Assembly: GCA_029204225.1 (NCBI GenBank)
Contig: CM055112.1
Location: forward strand, 43,368,038-43,432,037
Reading direction: 5' to 3'
DNA from: Diphasiastrum complanatum
Taxonomy: Eukaryota; Streptophyta; Lycopodiopsida; Lycopodiales; Lycopodiaceae
DNA length: 64,000 bases
This document shows, piece after piece, positions 21,366 through 32,780 of the stretch; position 1 is the first letter of the stretch; each line of letters begins with the position of its first letter. Under the pieces are notes generated by a model, which saw only the letters and a program-made list of their open reading frames with translations, had not been told where the DNA came from and made no database searches. Position numbers and translations under genes: made by a program.

Positions 21366-21478
21366 GTTTAGAAAGATGATCTGATTAAACCTTTGTCACA
21401 ACCAATCCAAACATGAGACATAAGTTCACTTAGATTTGTTGTGACAAACCTTTGATCAGATCATCTTCTAAACTAAGA
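21366..21478. repeat. Inverted repeat (hairpin)
   Basis: gtttagaaagatgatctgat plus aaacctttgtcacaac is matched in reverse by gttgtgacaaacctttgatc plus agatcatcttctaaac. The arms are about 36 bp with a loop of about 40 bp. A short DNA-element footprint is possible. Confidence 0.75.
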
Positions 21479-21821
21479 CAAGAACAATACAGACCAAGGC
21501 AATGAAGACAGAAAATACAGCTGATATATCCAAGACTTCAACAAGGGCATGTGTCGATTCGATATCTGATTGTTGTGGTCACTAGAGTTCACATAGAATG
21601 CTCCTCAACCTGTTAAGAACTTGAAAAACACGCTTGCATAAAGGTTAAAACCTTCTAGCAAATTCTCCAGTCAAATTACATAAGGAGAGTCACTGACATG
21701 CTCAACAAAGTACACCGAAATTTATGCAAAAGATTGTTGACAATCCGTTCACCCAAAAGCGGATCTTTCATCCAAGTCGGAGTTTTGCTCAGCCTTTTGG
21801 AGAATTATAAAATCACTCAAA

Positions 21822-21930
21822 GAGTATTTGTCATCCACTTAAAAAGAATGTTCATCCATTTAAGGAGAGTGTTCATCCACTTAAGGAGAGTGTTCATCCA
21901 CAAAGGAGGGTGTTCATCCACAAAAGTGGA
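21822..21930. repeat. 21-bp minisatellite
   Basis: Four to five copies of a unit like gttcatccacttaaggagagt stand head to tail. Because the unit is a multiple of three, it gives a repeated FIHLRRV peptide in the ORF 21698-22057; that ORF is not otherwise gene-like. Confidence 0.8.
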
Positions 21931-22208
21931 GATTGTCAACAATAGATTGAACAGAACATTGCTAGTATTGAATATGCACAAGTCTCAAAATCAACAAATG
22001 ATTAGGTGTGATGATTTGATCCAAAATAGCTTCTTATTAGCCTCTGATCTTCAATAGACTTGAAATATGCTTTTGATCCACAAGTTCAACTTAACAAACA
22101 AAGGGTACTAAAATTTGATCAACAATGTAATGCATAATCATGCTAGACTTGATCAAACATCCAAATATCACCATAAATGAAAACCTTACTAAAAATTCTA
22201 GCCAGCCA

Positions 22209-22930
22209 GTTCTGATATCATGTGAAAAAAGTGGATCTTGAATGGATCTAAAATCCCAAATGTTTGGCTAATATCTTTGCACAACAACTACAAAAGCTAG
22301 AAATGGCAAAGCATCCTAATGCTACCTTTGATGCACAAGAACTTGAACAAGCATTCTAAGAACTCAAGAAACTATTCAAAGGTATTGAGGGTGGCCCAAA
22401 ACAACATCATACCAACCCCCTACAATAGCAGCCTACCACTTTTGAAAAGCACCTAAGATCATACACAAGAGCATGAAGAAACACACAACTTTGATGCTCA
22501 TAATGGAGGAAGAAACACTGACAATGATCTATTCATATCAATGAAATAGTACATAAGTTTCTTCAACCTGTTTCTCCATGAAAATCACCCTAATATAGGT
22601 GAGAGAGATGACTCTCTCTCTCCTCTCTCTAGAACTTAGGACTCAATTTTAGGACATCACTAGCCTAAAATAGCCAATTTTGGCCTATATGTCCACATGA
22701 CATTGTTTTGGTGTCATTTTGAAGGTCTTGAAGTTTGAAACTTCTTCAATATGAAATATATACTAAAATAAAAATATATAGACCTGTTCCACACGTGTGA
22801 AAGGTCAGATCCAAAACTATGTGCCAAATCACCAAGTTTGGCCTAAAACTAGTCAAAGAAATGTTGACAATTTTGATTCAGACCGATATCTAAAAGTAAG
22901 TTCCTCAACCAAATTGCTTCCTTTGTAGCT
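22209..22930 (-). repeat. Minus-strand LTR with primer-binding site
   Basis: GTTCTGATATCA at 22209-22220 is a tRNA-Met type primer site in reverse orientation. TGTGAAAA from 22221 fits the LTR end. A CT-rich block at 22610-22635 and a TATA-like stretch near 22755 lie inside. The outer end near 22930 is an estimate. The internal region should lie to the left, but 21.2-22.2 kb shows no polyprotein. Confidence 0.5.
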
Positions 22931-23029
22931 TGTGATATACTCTCAGTCTGTAGAAGATAGAGCTATCGTAGAGCTTTCAACTGTTCCAGGAAATAGGACC
23001 ATTGTTGAGGAAGAAGGTAAATCTAAAAG

Positions 23030-23159
23030 TGAATTTACAAGTGTCTACATCTCCTGCCGAACTTGCATCTGTATAACCACTGAGTAAATTGAGTTTGTCG
23101 TTGTCGACTGCTCCATAACAAATACAAATGTCCATAGTAGCTCGAAGATATCTCATGAC
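23030..23159 (-). pseudogene. copia RNase H fragment, inverted
   Basis: On the minus strand, VMRYLRATMDICICYGAVD and LSGYTDASSAGDVDT align with the plus-strand RNase H of the neighbouring element (VMRYIRATMDQCIYYGDV, LNGYSDASWGGDVDH). About 43 residues remain. It ends exactly where the plus-strand LTR begins at 23160. Confidence 0.75.
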
Positions 23160-23700
23160 TGTTGGATTATTCTCCTTTCTACTAATCGACCAATCGGTTT
23201 TTAATCTTCATCCAACTGTTTATCTAGTCCTGCGGATTCTCGCGTGTTTTACACAAGTGTTTTTACACAGTCTACAGAAATACACGGAGTTTGATGTAGT
23301 TTACGTTCATTTTTGCAGAGTGACAGTTTACGTTCATTTCTGCAGACAAAGTGGTTACGATATAAATCCATCAGCAAGTAGTTTTTGAGAAGTCCTAGTT
23401 GGATGGATGCCAGCACATCACAACTAACTGGATGACGCTTTTGATGACCTAATTGCTTAGTATAAATAGTTGTTCATATTTCAACATCGTAAATCTCATA
23501 TAAAGTATTGAATAGTTAGCTCTCTTTCAAACTTGCGAGCTTGAACTCTCTTGAGCATTCTAGCTCAATTCTTTAGAGTCGATTAGAGATTACTATTGTG
23601 CTTACTACTTATCAGTAGTTGCACTTAATTCAGAATTATATTCTAGCCGCTCAGAGATAGCATAGAGTACGCAGCTTCGATCCATAACTTGTTGTACGAG
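23160..23700 (+). repeat. Truncated copia LTR
   Basis: It begins TGTTGGATTATTCTCC. The part at 23510-23650 (cttgcgagcttga, gagcattctagctc, tcagtagttgcactta) matches the minus-strand LTR at 55498-56575. It is cut short near 23700, where degenerate RT sequence starts. Confidence 0.75.
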
Positions 23701-23744
23701 CTAGCAAACCACGTATTAGGTATATCAATGAGTCTACAGCCTAC

Positions 23745-24710
23745 CTTGTTCAGGAGCAGATGATTGTCGAAGAGGCACTTAGTCAGCCAGATTTTGATCT
23801 TTGGAAAGAAGCTATGAATAAAGAGTATTCATCTCTTATCAAAAACCATACTTGAAAAATTGTCAAATTATCTGCTAGCAGAAACATAGCTAATTGTAAA
23901 TGGATTTTCAAAGTCAAGTACAAGGCAGATGGAAGCATCGACAGAAGAAAAGCCTGACTTGTCGCCAGAGGATTTTCTTATGTATACAACGTTGATTACA
24001 CTGAGACTTTCAATCCAATAGTTAATCATTATTCTATTCGACTTTTATTATCGTTTGCTGCTGCAGCAGATTTGAAAATACATCAAATGGATGTACAGAC
24101 AGCATATCTCAATGGAGTTATTGAAGAACACATTTACATGGTGCAATCTGAAGGTTATATTATCAAAGGTAAACGCAATCATGTGTGTAAACTCCATAAG
24201 GCACTTTATGGCTTGAAGCAATCTGCTCGAGGATAGTTTCAAAGGATCAATACTTTCCTTATTGATCACGGCTGCACACCAAGCTCTTTAGATTCGAATG
24301 TTTACTTCAAGATAATGCAACAGTCGTTTATCATTACCACTCTATACATGGACGACACATTGCTCTTCGGCAACAGTATCGATCTGATAAAAGAAACTAA
24401 GACAATGCTATCTTCCGAATTCGATATGACTGATCCGAGGGAAGCTCATTTCTGCCTTGGTATTCCAATCCATAGAAACAAAAATTGAAAGTTGATCTAC
24501 GTTACTCAGCAGAGGTACATCTACAATATGCTAGTTAGATATAACTTGTTTAATTGCAAGTTAGCTCTCCCACCAATGGAATCAGGTCTAAAATTGTCGA
24601 AGGGCCAATGTCCCTGAACAATCGAAGAAAAGGAACAAATGTGTGAGTATCCTTATCATTCGATAATAGGATCTCTTATGTATGCAATGACTTGTACCAG
24701 GTATGGAGGT
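23745..24710 (+). pseudogene. copia reverse transcriptase, first copy, decayed
   Basis: The RVT_2 domain is readable: PDFDLWKEAMNKEYSSLIKN, NCKWIFKVKYKADGSI, IHQMDVQTAYLNGVIEE, CKLHKALYGLKQSARG and LYMDDTLLFGNS (YMDD in place of YVDD). At least five stop codons interrupt it. It ends in GSLMYAMTCTR, where a foreign segment at 24703-24896 follows. Confidence 0.85.
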
Positions 24711-24896
24711 ATGGAACCTAGAGAGGTGTTAGAAAGTCATTGGATGACTATTTTTCTAAACCTTGGGCCTCAACCTTGAACCATATCACTTTATTGGTCT
24801 AGGACCAAAGTAACTTGCACAACTTGGGCAATGGGACCTAGTAGGAGGGCGCTTTTCTAAAGTGTCCATTGAGTTCCCAAATCCCACAAGAAAGGC

Positions 24897-26030
24897 ATTT
24901 CCGAAGGATACGTTCTGGAAGGCATGAAGAATCATGTCTGTAAACTCCACAAAGCACTGTACGGCTTGAAACAGTCTGCCAAAGCTTGGTTTCAGAGGAT
25001 CAACACATTCCTCATTGAACAAGGATCTAAATCAAGCACTGCTGATTGCAACATTTATTCAAAGTCAGTGCAGCAATCCTTCATTATCATCGCCTTGTAT
25101 GTTGATGATACGTTGCTCTTCAACAACAATGCCAATATGGTCAAGGATTGAAAACAGATGTTGTTCTTAGAATTTGACATGACTGATCTGGCGAAGCACA
25201 CTTCTGTCTTGGAATTCAAATCCACAAAGACAGAGCAAATCGACTGATTTACATCACTCAACAAAGGTATCTTCATAATGCTCTTAACAGATACAATTTA
25301 ATGAACTGTAAATTAGCTCACTCACCAATGGATCCAGGCCTACATCTGTCAAAGGACCAATGTCCCCAGACCAAGCAGGAAGAGGAGCAGATGAGAGATT
25401 ATCCGTATCGATTGATACTTGGATCTCTCATGTACGCAATGGTCTATATAAAACCAGATATCTCTTTTGTTGTCAGCTCACTCAGCCAATACATGGCTAA
25501 TCCTGGAATTACCCATTGGAAGGCTCTTATTCGAGTCATGAGATATATTCGAGCTACCATGGACCAGTGCATCTACTATGGAGATGTCAACAACGACAAT
25601 CTTCATCAGCTCAATGGTTATTCTGATGCAAGCTGGGGAGGAGATGTAGACCATCATAAGTCCACATCTAGATTTACATTCTTCTTCAATGGCGGTCCTA
25701 TTTCATGGAACAATCGTAAGCAAACCTCTATCGCACTTTTTTCTACTGAAGCATAATATATTGCTACTTCTCAATCTATTAAGGAAGCGTTTTGGTTGAG
25801 AAATTTGTTGTCAGACATCAATGTGTATCAGTGCAGCCCTACAATTTTGTTTTGTGATAATCAAAGTGCTATTGCCTTATCGGCCAACCCTAGATTTCAT
25901 TCTAGGAGTAAGCACATTGAGATAAGATATTACTACATCAGGGACAAGGTTCTCGACAGAGAGGTGAGCTTAACGTACTACCGAACGTAGGACATGGTTG
26001 CAAGCATTTTCACGAAAGCACTCAGTGTTA
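24897..26030 (+). pseudogene. copia RT (second copy) and RNase H
   Basis: The RT block restarts inside the palm with VCKLHKALYGLKQSAKAW and ALYVDDTLLFNNN, so about 560 bp of RT occurs twice in tandem. It continues to the RNase H: LNGYSDASWGGDVDHHKSTS, LFSTEA, LFCDNQSAIALSANPRFHSR and KHIEIRYYYIRD, with the usual Asp residues present. Stops at about 25149 and 25756 and frame changes between 25150 and 25300 break it. The end (ASIFTKAL near 26010) and a polypurine tract lead to the LTR at 26102. Confidence 0.88.
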
Positions 26031-26091
26031 TGCACACAATAGATTTTGTGCATTGCTCAGTCTGAAGATCAAGTCATTCACAGATCCAGAT

Positions 26092-26101
26092 TAAGGGGGG
26101 G
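26092..26101 (+). promoter_or_regulatory. Polypurine tract
   Basis: ATTAAGGGGGG stands directly before TGTTGG of the 3' LTR. This is the expected primer for plus-strand synthesis in a copia element. Confidence 0.75.
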
Positions 26102-26400
26102 TGTTGGATTTACTCCTACTCCTCTCCTAAATCTCAATTTTAATTTGCCTCCATTCATGCTACATATTTACTAACGTCGTCACGCAGTCTGCATATTTAC
26201 ACCCAAATTCGCACAAACAAAGAAAAAAAAAGACAAATGAATAGCGACACTGTGTATTTACACAGGTTATGGTGACAGGCAAAAAGGGGACACTACCTTA
26301 CTGAATGCCAAAAGTGTCCTAAAAGCTAAGGCACTCTATAAATCTTATCCTAACATCTTTCTCATTGTAAAGAATCACAGACTCGATTGTAGATCTGGGT
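26102..26400 (+). repeat. 3' LTR of the 23.7-26.1 kb copia element
   Basis: It starts TGTTGGATTTACTCC after the polypurine tract and resembles 20176-20520. The end is uncertain; 26400-26915 shows no feature I can support. Confidence 0.6.
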
Positions 26401-26915
26401 CTCCTTGCCATTGCTATTTTCAAAGCTTGGGCGCCAAAAATCTCTCTGATATGATACTTAATTTCAATTTTTCGTATCACATTTAATCTAATGTGAATGC
26501 CAACATAGTCACAGTTACTGCGTATACCATATTTTATGTAACTATACATACTGTATTTCTATAACTGTAACTAGTATAGTTAGAAAATTTCATTATACTA
26601 ACCAGCATAGTCAAATCTTATTTAACTTGAGATATTGAAGTCGGGCAGATTAGCACATGTCGGGTAGGAAGAAGAAACCAATGGGATAAGTCCATGTTGC
26701 CCGGACACAAATTTCAAAGTTTTCTATATTGCATTTTTATTTTTCAATTAATTTGACATATGTTACGTAGATTTCAAATCTGTGCATTTTGATTGGGCTT
26801 AATGACAGTCGAAACTAAAGAAAAAATATAAAAGTATCTTTACAAAGGTCTTTTTTTATTTTGGAACTCCTCTAATGTGACAATAGATTTTTTTTTTAGA
26901 AAAGAGAGGTGCATA

Positions 26916-27869
26916 TCAGTGATAAATTATATATACCTTGAGAGATTCAATAGTTATCTCTCCAATACAAGTTGCCATTGCTGGTATTTCACGAATGACA
27001 TCATGAAGTAAAAAATCAAATTCTCTATGTATATTTTTAGCTGAGTTTATTTTTACACATAGAAAATTTGATACTGCCTCCATATATATTTTTATAGAAA
27101 GAATATTCAAGCTCCAATGCCGACTGCAACAATCAAAGTGAAAATGAAAATCAATCATGACATGAGCAGGACTGCAATCGATGATATATATAGCCCTTTC
27201 AAAATTGGCCTCTTTTGCCTTCACAACACCCACAAAAATGACTCCCTTCGAATCCATACTAATAGTATGCTGCAAAACTTTTTGGTCGGCTTCAACAATC
27301 ACATCTATAATTTTCAAAGTTTTATCTTTAAGTTTTGTACAAAATTTGGGACCTAACCTATAGCTTCTATTTGAATCTGGAAGGAAAAATTCAAAATAAT
27401 TGTCGAGCATATCAATTTTATTGCCTAAATAAGACTCATATTGATTGTAATGGTCAGAATATAAAAAAATATTATTGGAATCGTATGGGATTCAAACAAA
27501 AAAGTTATGTACAGGTTTTGAATCAAATGCGGAAACAATGTTAACAGATTTCTTTGTTATATTGTCAAGCTCCTCTTGGATTATCTCCACCTTCGGTGAA
27601 AAAACCTTCTGAGGAGCTGGATGGAGGAGGAGGAGAGGATGATTCTGCTTCTGAATCATATTCCGATTCAGTGGTTAGAACGATCTGGGGTCACTTTGCA
27701 GGAATTACCTTAGGAGGAAGGGAAGCAGCTGGCCTATGAGATCCAATTTTCTTAGGGATAGCTTGCTTCTTTTTCCTCCTTGACGATATTGGCAAGTCTG
27801 ATCTATCCAAAGGCAGGTCTTTGGAAGTGTTGGCATTATCCACATGAAGACCTGAGTACTGATTCTGAA
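26916..27869 (-). pseudogene. C-terminal extension of the second H3-like protein
   Basis: Downstream of the H3-like fold the minus strand encodes a linker with ISSRRKKKQAIPKKIGSHRP (basic, nuclear-signal-like) and a Ser/Pro/Glu-rich acidic patch (SEYDSEAESSS). A domain of about 220 residues follows, including KVEIIQEELDN, LDNYFEFFLPDSNRSYRLGP and VGVVKAKEANFERAIYIID, ending at 26916. One frameshift near 27590 and stops near 27490, 27665 and 27871 interrupt it. The last 164 residues are fully open (26916-27410). No family was recognised. The continuity of the pieces suggests one long protein, but a chimera of unrelated pieces is possible. Confidence 0.45.
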
Positions 27870-28074
27870 GTCATTTGAGAATAACAAAATCTTTAGGCAT
27901 GATGGTAACATGCTTACCATGCACGGTTAGAAGACAAGAATCCTCAAAAAACTGGGACAGAAAATCTTTTGTAGCACCTTGTAAGGCCTACCTACTGTAG
28001 GTTCTACCGAATGAGGGCCGAACTACAAGACCAATCAACAAACCCATTCGAGGGACAAGAACCCGAGTCTTCAT
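27870..28074 (-). pseudogene. Second histone H3-like domain, decayed
   Basis: On the minus strand ALQGATKDFLSQFFEDS (27937-27986) and CLLTVHGKHVTIMPKDF (27886-27936) follow the end of the H3 fold closely: alpha-2, FED, and the VTIMPKD start of alpha-3. Upstream, KTRVLVPRMGLLIGLVVR matches the alpha-1 region, and SFGRTYSR stands where loop 1 and early alpha-2 belong. TAG at 27988-27990 interrupts the frame just before ALQG, and TGA follows VILK at about 27873. Like the domain at 8703-9041 it has DSxLL in place of DTNLC. It lies directly behind the truncated TNP2 transposase at 28118. Confidence 0.7.
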
Positions 28075-28117
28075 GAGCATGAGCCCATTTTTCTGGTGCT
28101 GAGCCCTCAAGTTTATT

Positions 28118-29618
28118 CTAATATGGTAGACAATGAAAGATAGATAGTCTTTTTATACCATTGATTGGCTTTGTCTCATATTCAATCCAGAGCTTGTGCC
28201 AATCTGCCATGGACATTCTCTTTGGAGGCATCCTTGTTTCCATCTTTCCTTCAAATCCTCTTCTTTGTGTATGCTGAAACGAATGATCCTCATGCAAGTA
28301 TTTGCGATGATTTTCATATACAACTTTGCTTAGATGACGTGAGTGTCGAGCATCAATATTCGGTCCACAAACAAGAGACGCGTGATATCCGGAAGTTGTA
28401 AAACCTCCAGAAATCAAATGCAATTCGTGTTACTTGTAGATCAAAAAATTAAACATAAATAGCGAATATAGAAAAAATAAATATATAGAAAATACAGATG
28501 ATCTCATATTCTAATCACTTGAACAATCACCCAATCCTGGATAGTCATGCATTGTCCACATTAGAATTCCGCACAACAAAAAGTTATTGTCTTGTATTGG
28601 ACGTGAGATGTCATACACTTGGACACCTCTCCATAATAGCTCCAATGCTTCAACTAACGATGCAAGGTAGGCACCCATATTTTTTACTTTGTGTTTTCTA
28701 GGAATTAAAAGTGCTAACATGAGATGTCCTTTTTTTATAGTCAGCCAAGGTGGAATGTTGTAGTTGACCAACACCACTGGCTAAGTAGACCACGTGCTTG
28801 ACATCTTGCCAAAGGGATTCACCCCATCTGTTGCAAGTCCAAATCTTATATTTCGAGATTCACTTGCAAAACATGGATACTCTTTGTCAATGTATTTCCA
28901 TGTAGGAGAATCTGAGGGTACTCTCATAACCCCATCTAAAGAACGGTGGCTAGCATGCCAATTCGTCAATTTTGAAAGGGATTTGCAATGAAACAATCAT
29001 TGCAATCGTGGAATTATTGGAAAATGTCTCAACACCTTGCTTGGGATAGTGGTCCCTTGCAAATCATCTCGATATCGAGGAGTCTCACATATAGGACAAT
29101 TTGTTAGTCTTTGATACTCACCACGATACAAGATGCAATCTTTTGGACAAGCATGATGTTGTGTATAGTCCATTCCCATTGCATTCAACATCTTGCGTGC
29201 CTCGGCTCTTGTCTCTAGCATGTTATTTCCTTCTGGGAGTAGTTTGCGCAATACCCTGCATATAACCAAATGAATTTGCATAACATGAAACGCAATCGCT
29301 TATTCAACTAAAATTTTTAACTTACACAAGTACGCACTTAGTTAAATAAAAATAATTAAATCTTCTTTACCCAAATAAAGATGTAACACTTGTATCACTC
29401 CATTTATATTTTGCTTGGAGATTCAATAGAAGCAACGCAGCAGACAAACAAGATGTCTTTACTCCAGGGTATAATGGTGTATGTGATTCTTCTCTCAATT
29501 TCCTTTCCTCGTCAGTCACAAAAGATTCGGTACCGTGTTCAGTGGGTTCTTTCATATTGTCATGATGCTCATAGACATCATTTATCAAGTTGTTCATAAT
29601 TTCAACTTCATCTTGCAT
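28118..29618 (-). pseudogene. CACTA transposase (TNP2-like), N-terminal half
   Basis: Four blocks of the CACTA/En-Spm TNP2 transposase are in order on the minus strand. LYPGVKTSCLSAALLLLNLQ (29367-29618) is followed by an intron at 29282-29366. LPEGNNMLETRAEARKML with HACPKDCILYRGEY and CPICETPRYRDD (28997-29281) comes next, then HASHRSLDGVMRVPSDSPTW and RFGLATDGVNPFG (28781-28996). The last blocks are VLVNYNIPPWLTIKKGHLML (28511-28777) and, after an intron, GKMETRMPPKRMS (28118-28423). TGA at 28997-28999 replaces the Arg of PRLQR, and TAG at 28781-28783 replaces a Trp. It stops at SIFHCLPY, where a Transposase_21 domain should go on. The C-terminal half is on the opposite strand at 30.4 kb. 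Confidence 0.9.
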
Positions 29619-29750
29619 AGAACAATCATGTTTATATCAAGTGTACCCACAATTGTTGTCTAATATATTAAAAAAGTCTCCCATATATCTCCAAGCCAAA
29701 TGATAAATTTGATAGATAGTAAAAACATTCTAAGATTTTGACATTGTGAC

Positions 29751-29805
<55 letters not shown>

Positions 29806-30389
29806 GTCTTTCTCTCATCTATCAATCTTGACAAACAATGTTCATCAAGTCCTGTGCTTAAGCTCCAGGCTTTATACTAACCCATTGAAATATAATTCCT
29901 AAGCCATAAAAGAGTTTTGTCATCTTTAATTTTGACAAACATTGTTCGTCAAGAATTATGTTTGAACTCAAAAGTGTACGATTTGCTAAGAAAAGGCTCT
30001 CATATATGCCCAAGCTAGTTGTGTAGTTTTAAATTTCAGAGAAAACATTTTTAACTTCCGATAAACTGAGAGAGATATTTGGTCTATCTCTAGTTCATAA
30101 TTGTAGACGAATAATGTTCGTCAAGACGTATGCTTCAGTTGTAGATGTTCTAGTAGCCAATTAGAAGTGTACTTGCTAGATTGCAAAGCAGTGTACCATC
30201 ATTAAATCAAACAAAATTTGCAAAAATCTTTGAGGGTCCAAAGTACCATCAAACTTTGGTAGATCGAGCTTGGGTGTATGTCTCTCAAGATGAGCTCCGT
30301 GGGTAGCAGAAACTCCATTAGGGTTGGTTTTGACCAATCACTTGCTTGATCCTATGCATATATTCAAAAATGAAGGTGAATCAATATGG
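29619..30389. other. Spacer between the two TNP2 halves, with microsatellite
   Basis: It contains (TG)n(AG)n at 29753-29806 and no gene. Phrases like ttcgtcaag recur near 29850, 29950 and 30115, which suggests short internal repeats. Confidence 0.5.
29753..29806. repeat. (TG)n(AG)n microsatellite
   Basis: A perfect TG run passes directly into a perfect AG run. Confidence 0.97.
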
Positions 30390-32357
30390 AAACACTTGGT
30401 GGGCAAAAAAGATAGTATTAATGCAAGACAAGACCTACAAGAATTAAAGATAAAAAAAGAATACTGACCAAAATCCCATATGGATGGAAATACTCATATC
30501 ATTCAAAGAGCCCCTTGGATTCTTACCAAGGAAGAGTACAAGTATGTACAGTCAGTCATTTGCGAGATGAGAACACCAACTGGTTTTGCTCATTCACTAT
30601 GAACGTCATTCACAGTAGAAGGAAAGCTTCATGGTCTTAAATCTCATGATTGGTTGAAGATGCTTGAGTACATATTTCCAATGTGTGTTCGTGGTTGTCT
30701 AACTGATCAACTTCGCGATACCATTTACAAATTGGCATCCATTGTCAGGTACTTACATTTCTTTCACTCACGTTTTATGCTATTGCATATTTATTTTACC
30801 TATGAATTCGATAAAGTCATATGATCATCATATACTACAAATATGGTGTAGATGGATGTGTGACAAGGAGATTCGTGAGATAGATGTGGAGAAAAAACAT
30901 GAAGATATAGTGGAGGCTGTATGTATGCTTGAGAGAGATTTTCCAATCTCCATCTTGGACATACAAGTGCATCTGCTTGTGCACTTGGTCCAAGAAATTG
31001 GTATTGTCGTTCCTGTGCACTCAAGGTACAAAATACATTATTTTGGTTTTTGTGGCTTCAATATATTTAGCATCACTTTTTTTATGTCATTGAACATTGA
31101 TCTTATCATGCAATAAATGTTTATAGGTGGATGTTTATTGAAAAGTTTCATGAAAGTTTTGAAAGATTTTGTGCGTCAAAAGGCAAGACAAGAGAGAAGT
31201 ATGGTCGAGGGGTGGTTAGCGCAAGAATCTCTTATTTATGTCACTGAATTTTTGCTTCAAATACATCCGTCTACTCCACGGCTATGGAATGATGAGAAGA
31301 ACAATGAGGTAAAAGGTGAAAAACCCCAAGGTATGGGTGCTCCTAAGAAAATGACACCTTTTCTTAGAGAAAAAATTTCTACTTTCATGCTCTATAATTC
31401 TGGAGTGATGGATAAGTGGTTGGAATTATATGAACAAGAGAAGAAAAAAAGAACGTTGGCTAGAAATAGACATCGACATAATAGACATAGGGGTCATGCT
31501 GCACCTTCACGTGATGTTGAGCCATTGCCCAACCAATGCACCATAGAATGGATGGTTGACACACTCCAACAAGCAAGATCAAATGGACAAGTCATATCTG
31601 ACATGGAATGGGACTTTGCAAGAGGATGTGACTGGAAGGTTTGTTTATTGTCTTTTTATAAAATACAATGTAGCTTGTATAATGATTGATTATTGTCTTA
31701 ATTACAATTAATATGTGGCAATATCGAAAGTATAGTGCAATGTGGGCATATGGTCGTCATCATTGCGTTGAACGAGTTGATATGAAACGACGAACTTATG
31801 ATTGCGGTGTTATGGCATCTTTTAATCAAGAAAGTCGGAGTAGTGCACGAGACCAAAGTGCAATCTCTGGAGAACTTGAGTATGTAGGAACTATTCGAGA
31901 TATATATGAAGTGTGTTTTGGTAAAAATGGAAAATACTTTTTATTTGATGTGAAATGGTTCAAAATCAATTATCAAGTGTCAAATGCAACCGTGAAAAGA
32001 GATTGTAGTGGATTTTTTGCTATCAATTCAACCAAGACATTAAGCATGGATTATTCAGACACATTGGTGTTTGTTCAAGTAAAGCCACGCGCTAGACATG
32101 TATTTGAAAATGCATACATTGAGAATGAAATGGAGGACTTGAATATTGACAACACAAACATGGTTGATGCAGATATAAAAATATCTCCAAGTTTTCTAAA
32201 TATTATAGAAAATACGATAAATGAATCGAATGATTCTGACACAAACGACAATATTGAGAGAGTGTCTGATTACTATAATGATGATGAAAATCATCTAAGC
32301 GGAGATGAGTTGCAAGATGTATTGGCTGATGAATTTGAATCTTCTGATGATGAATAA
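30390..32357 (+). pseudogene. CACTA transposase C-terminal half (DUF4218/DUF4216)
   Basis: Exon 1 (to 30748) reads DSINARQDLQELKIKKEY, APWILTKEEYKYVQSVIC and, after TGA at about 30597, KLHGLKSHDWLKMLEYIFP. Exon 2 (30852-31025) has EAVCMLERDFPISILDIQVH, the DUF4218 core. Exon 3 (31127-31638) gives WMFIEK and then, after a one-base frameshift near 31140, FMKVLKDFVRQKARQERSMV and EGWLAQESLIYVTEFL. Exon 4 (31731-32357) is DUF4216: YVGTIRDIYEVCFGKNGKYF and FDVKWFKINYQV, with an acidic end. Introns are canonical (GTACTT at 30749, GTACAA at 31026, GTTTGT at 31639). The order matches the TNP2 C-terminus, but the N-terminal half lies inverted upstream, so the gene is split. Confidence 0.88.
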
Positions 32358-32780
32358 ATTATATATATATATATCACAATCATTTTTGTGATAAAATGAT
32401 AATTTACGTAATTATTGCATCTTTATAATACATTCTTGCATTTTTCAAGTTTATCTTGATTTTAATCTACCAATCACTTCTAATAATTACTGAGCACACG
32501 TTGATCATTTATAGTCACTTCAAAAATATTTTTCTTTTGAAACATCCTTACTATACTTAAAATCTATTTAAGCAATCTCTGGTCGAAGCACAATATTGAT
32601 TTTGTCAGAGCACAATGATTTGACACAATGATCATTTGATTTTAATTCACAATCATGATCACATAATAATCATTTTATTATTAGTCCACATTTATTTAAA
32701 GCCTAAAAAAAATTCATTTACTTTTAATATAATCATAGGGTTGTTTGTTTATCAAAATATTGCTCAAATAGTTTTAAGAA
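32358..32780. other. No gene recognised
   Basis: AT-rich flank of the CACTA gene with a short (AT)n at 32361-32372. Confidence 0.5.

Noticed and set aside
30800-31031. Three minus-strand ORFs of 61-74 aa
   Set aside because: They are antisense shadows of the DUF4218 exon of the CACTA transposase.
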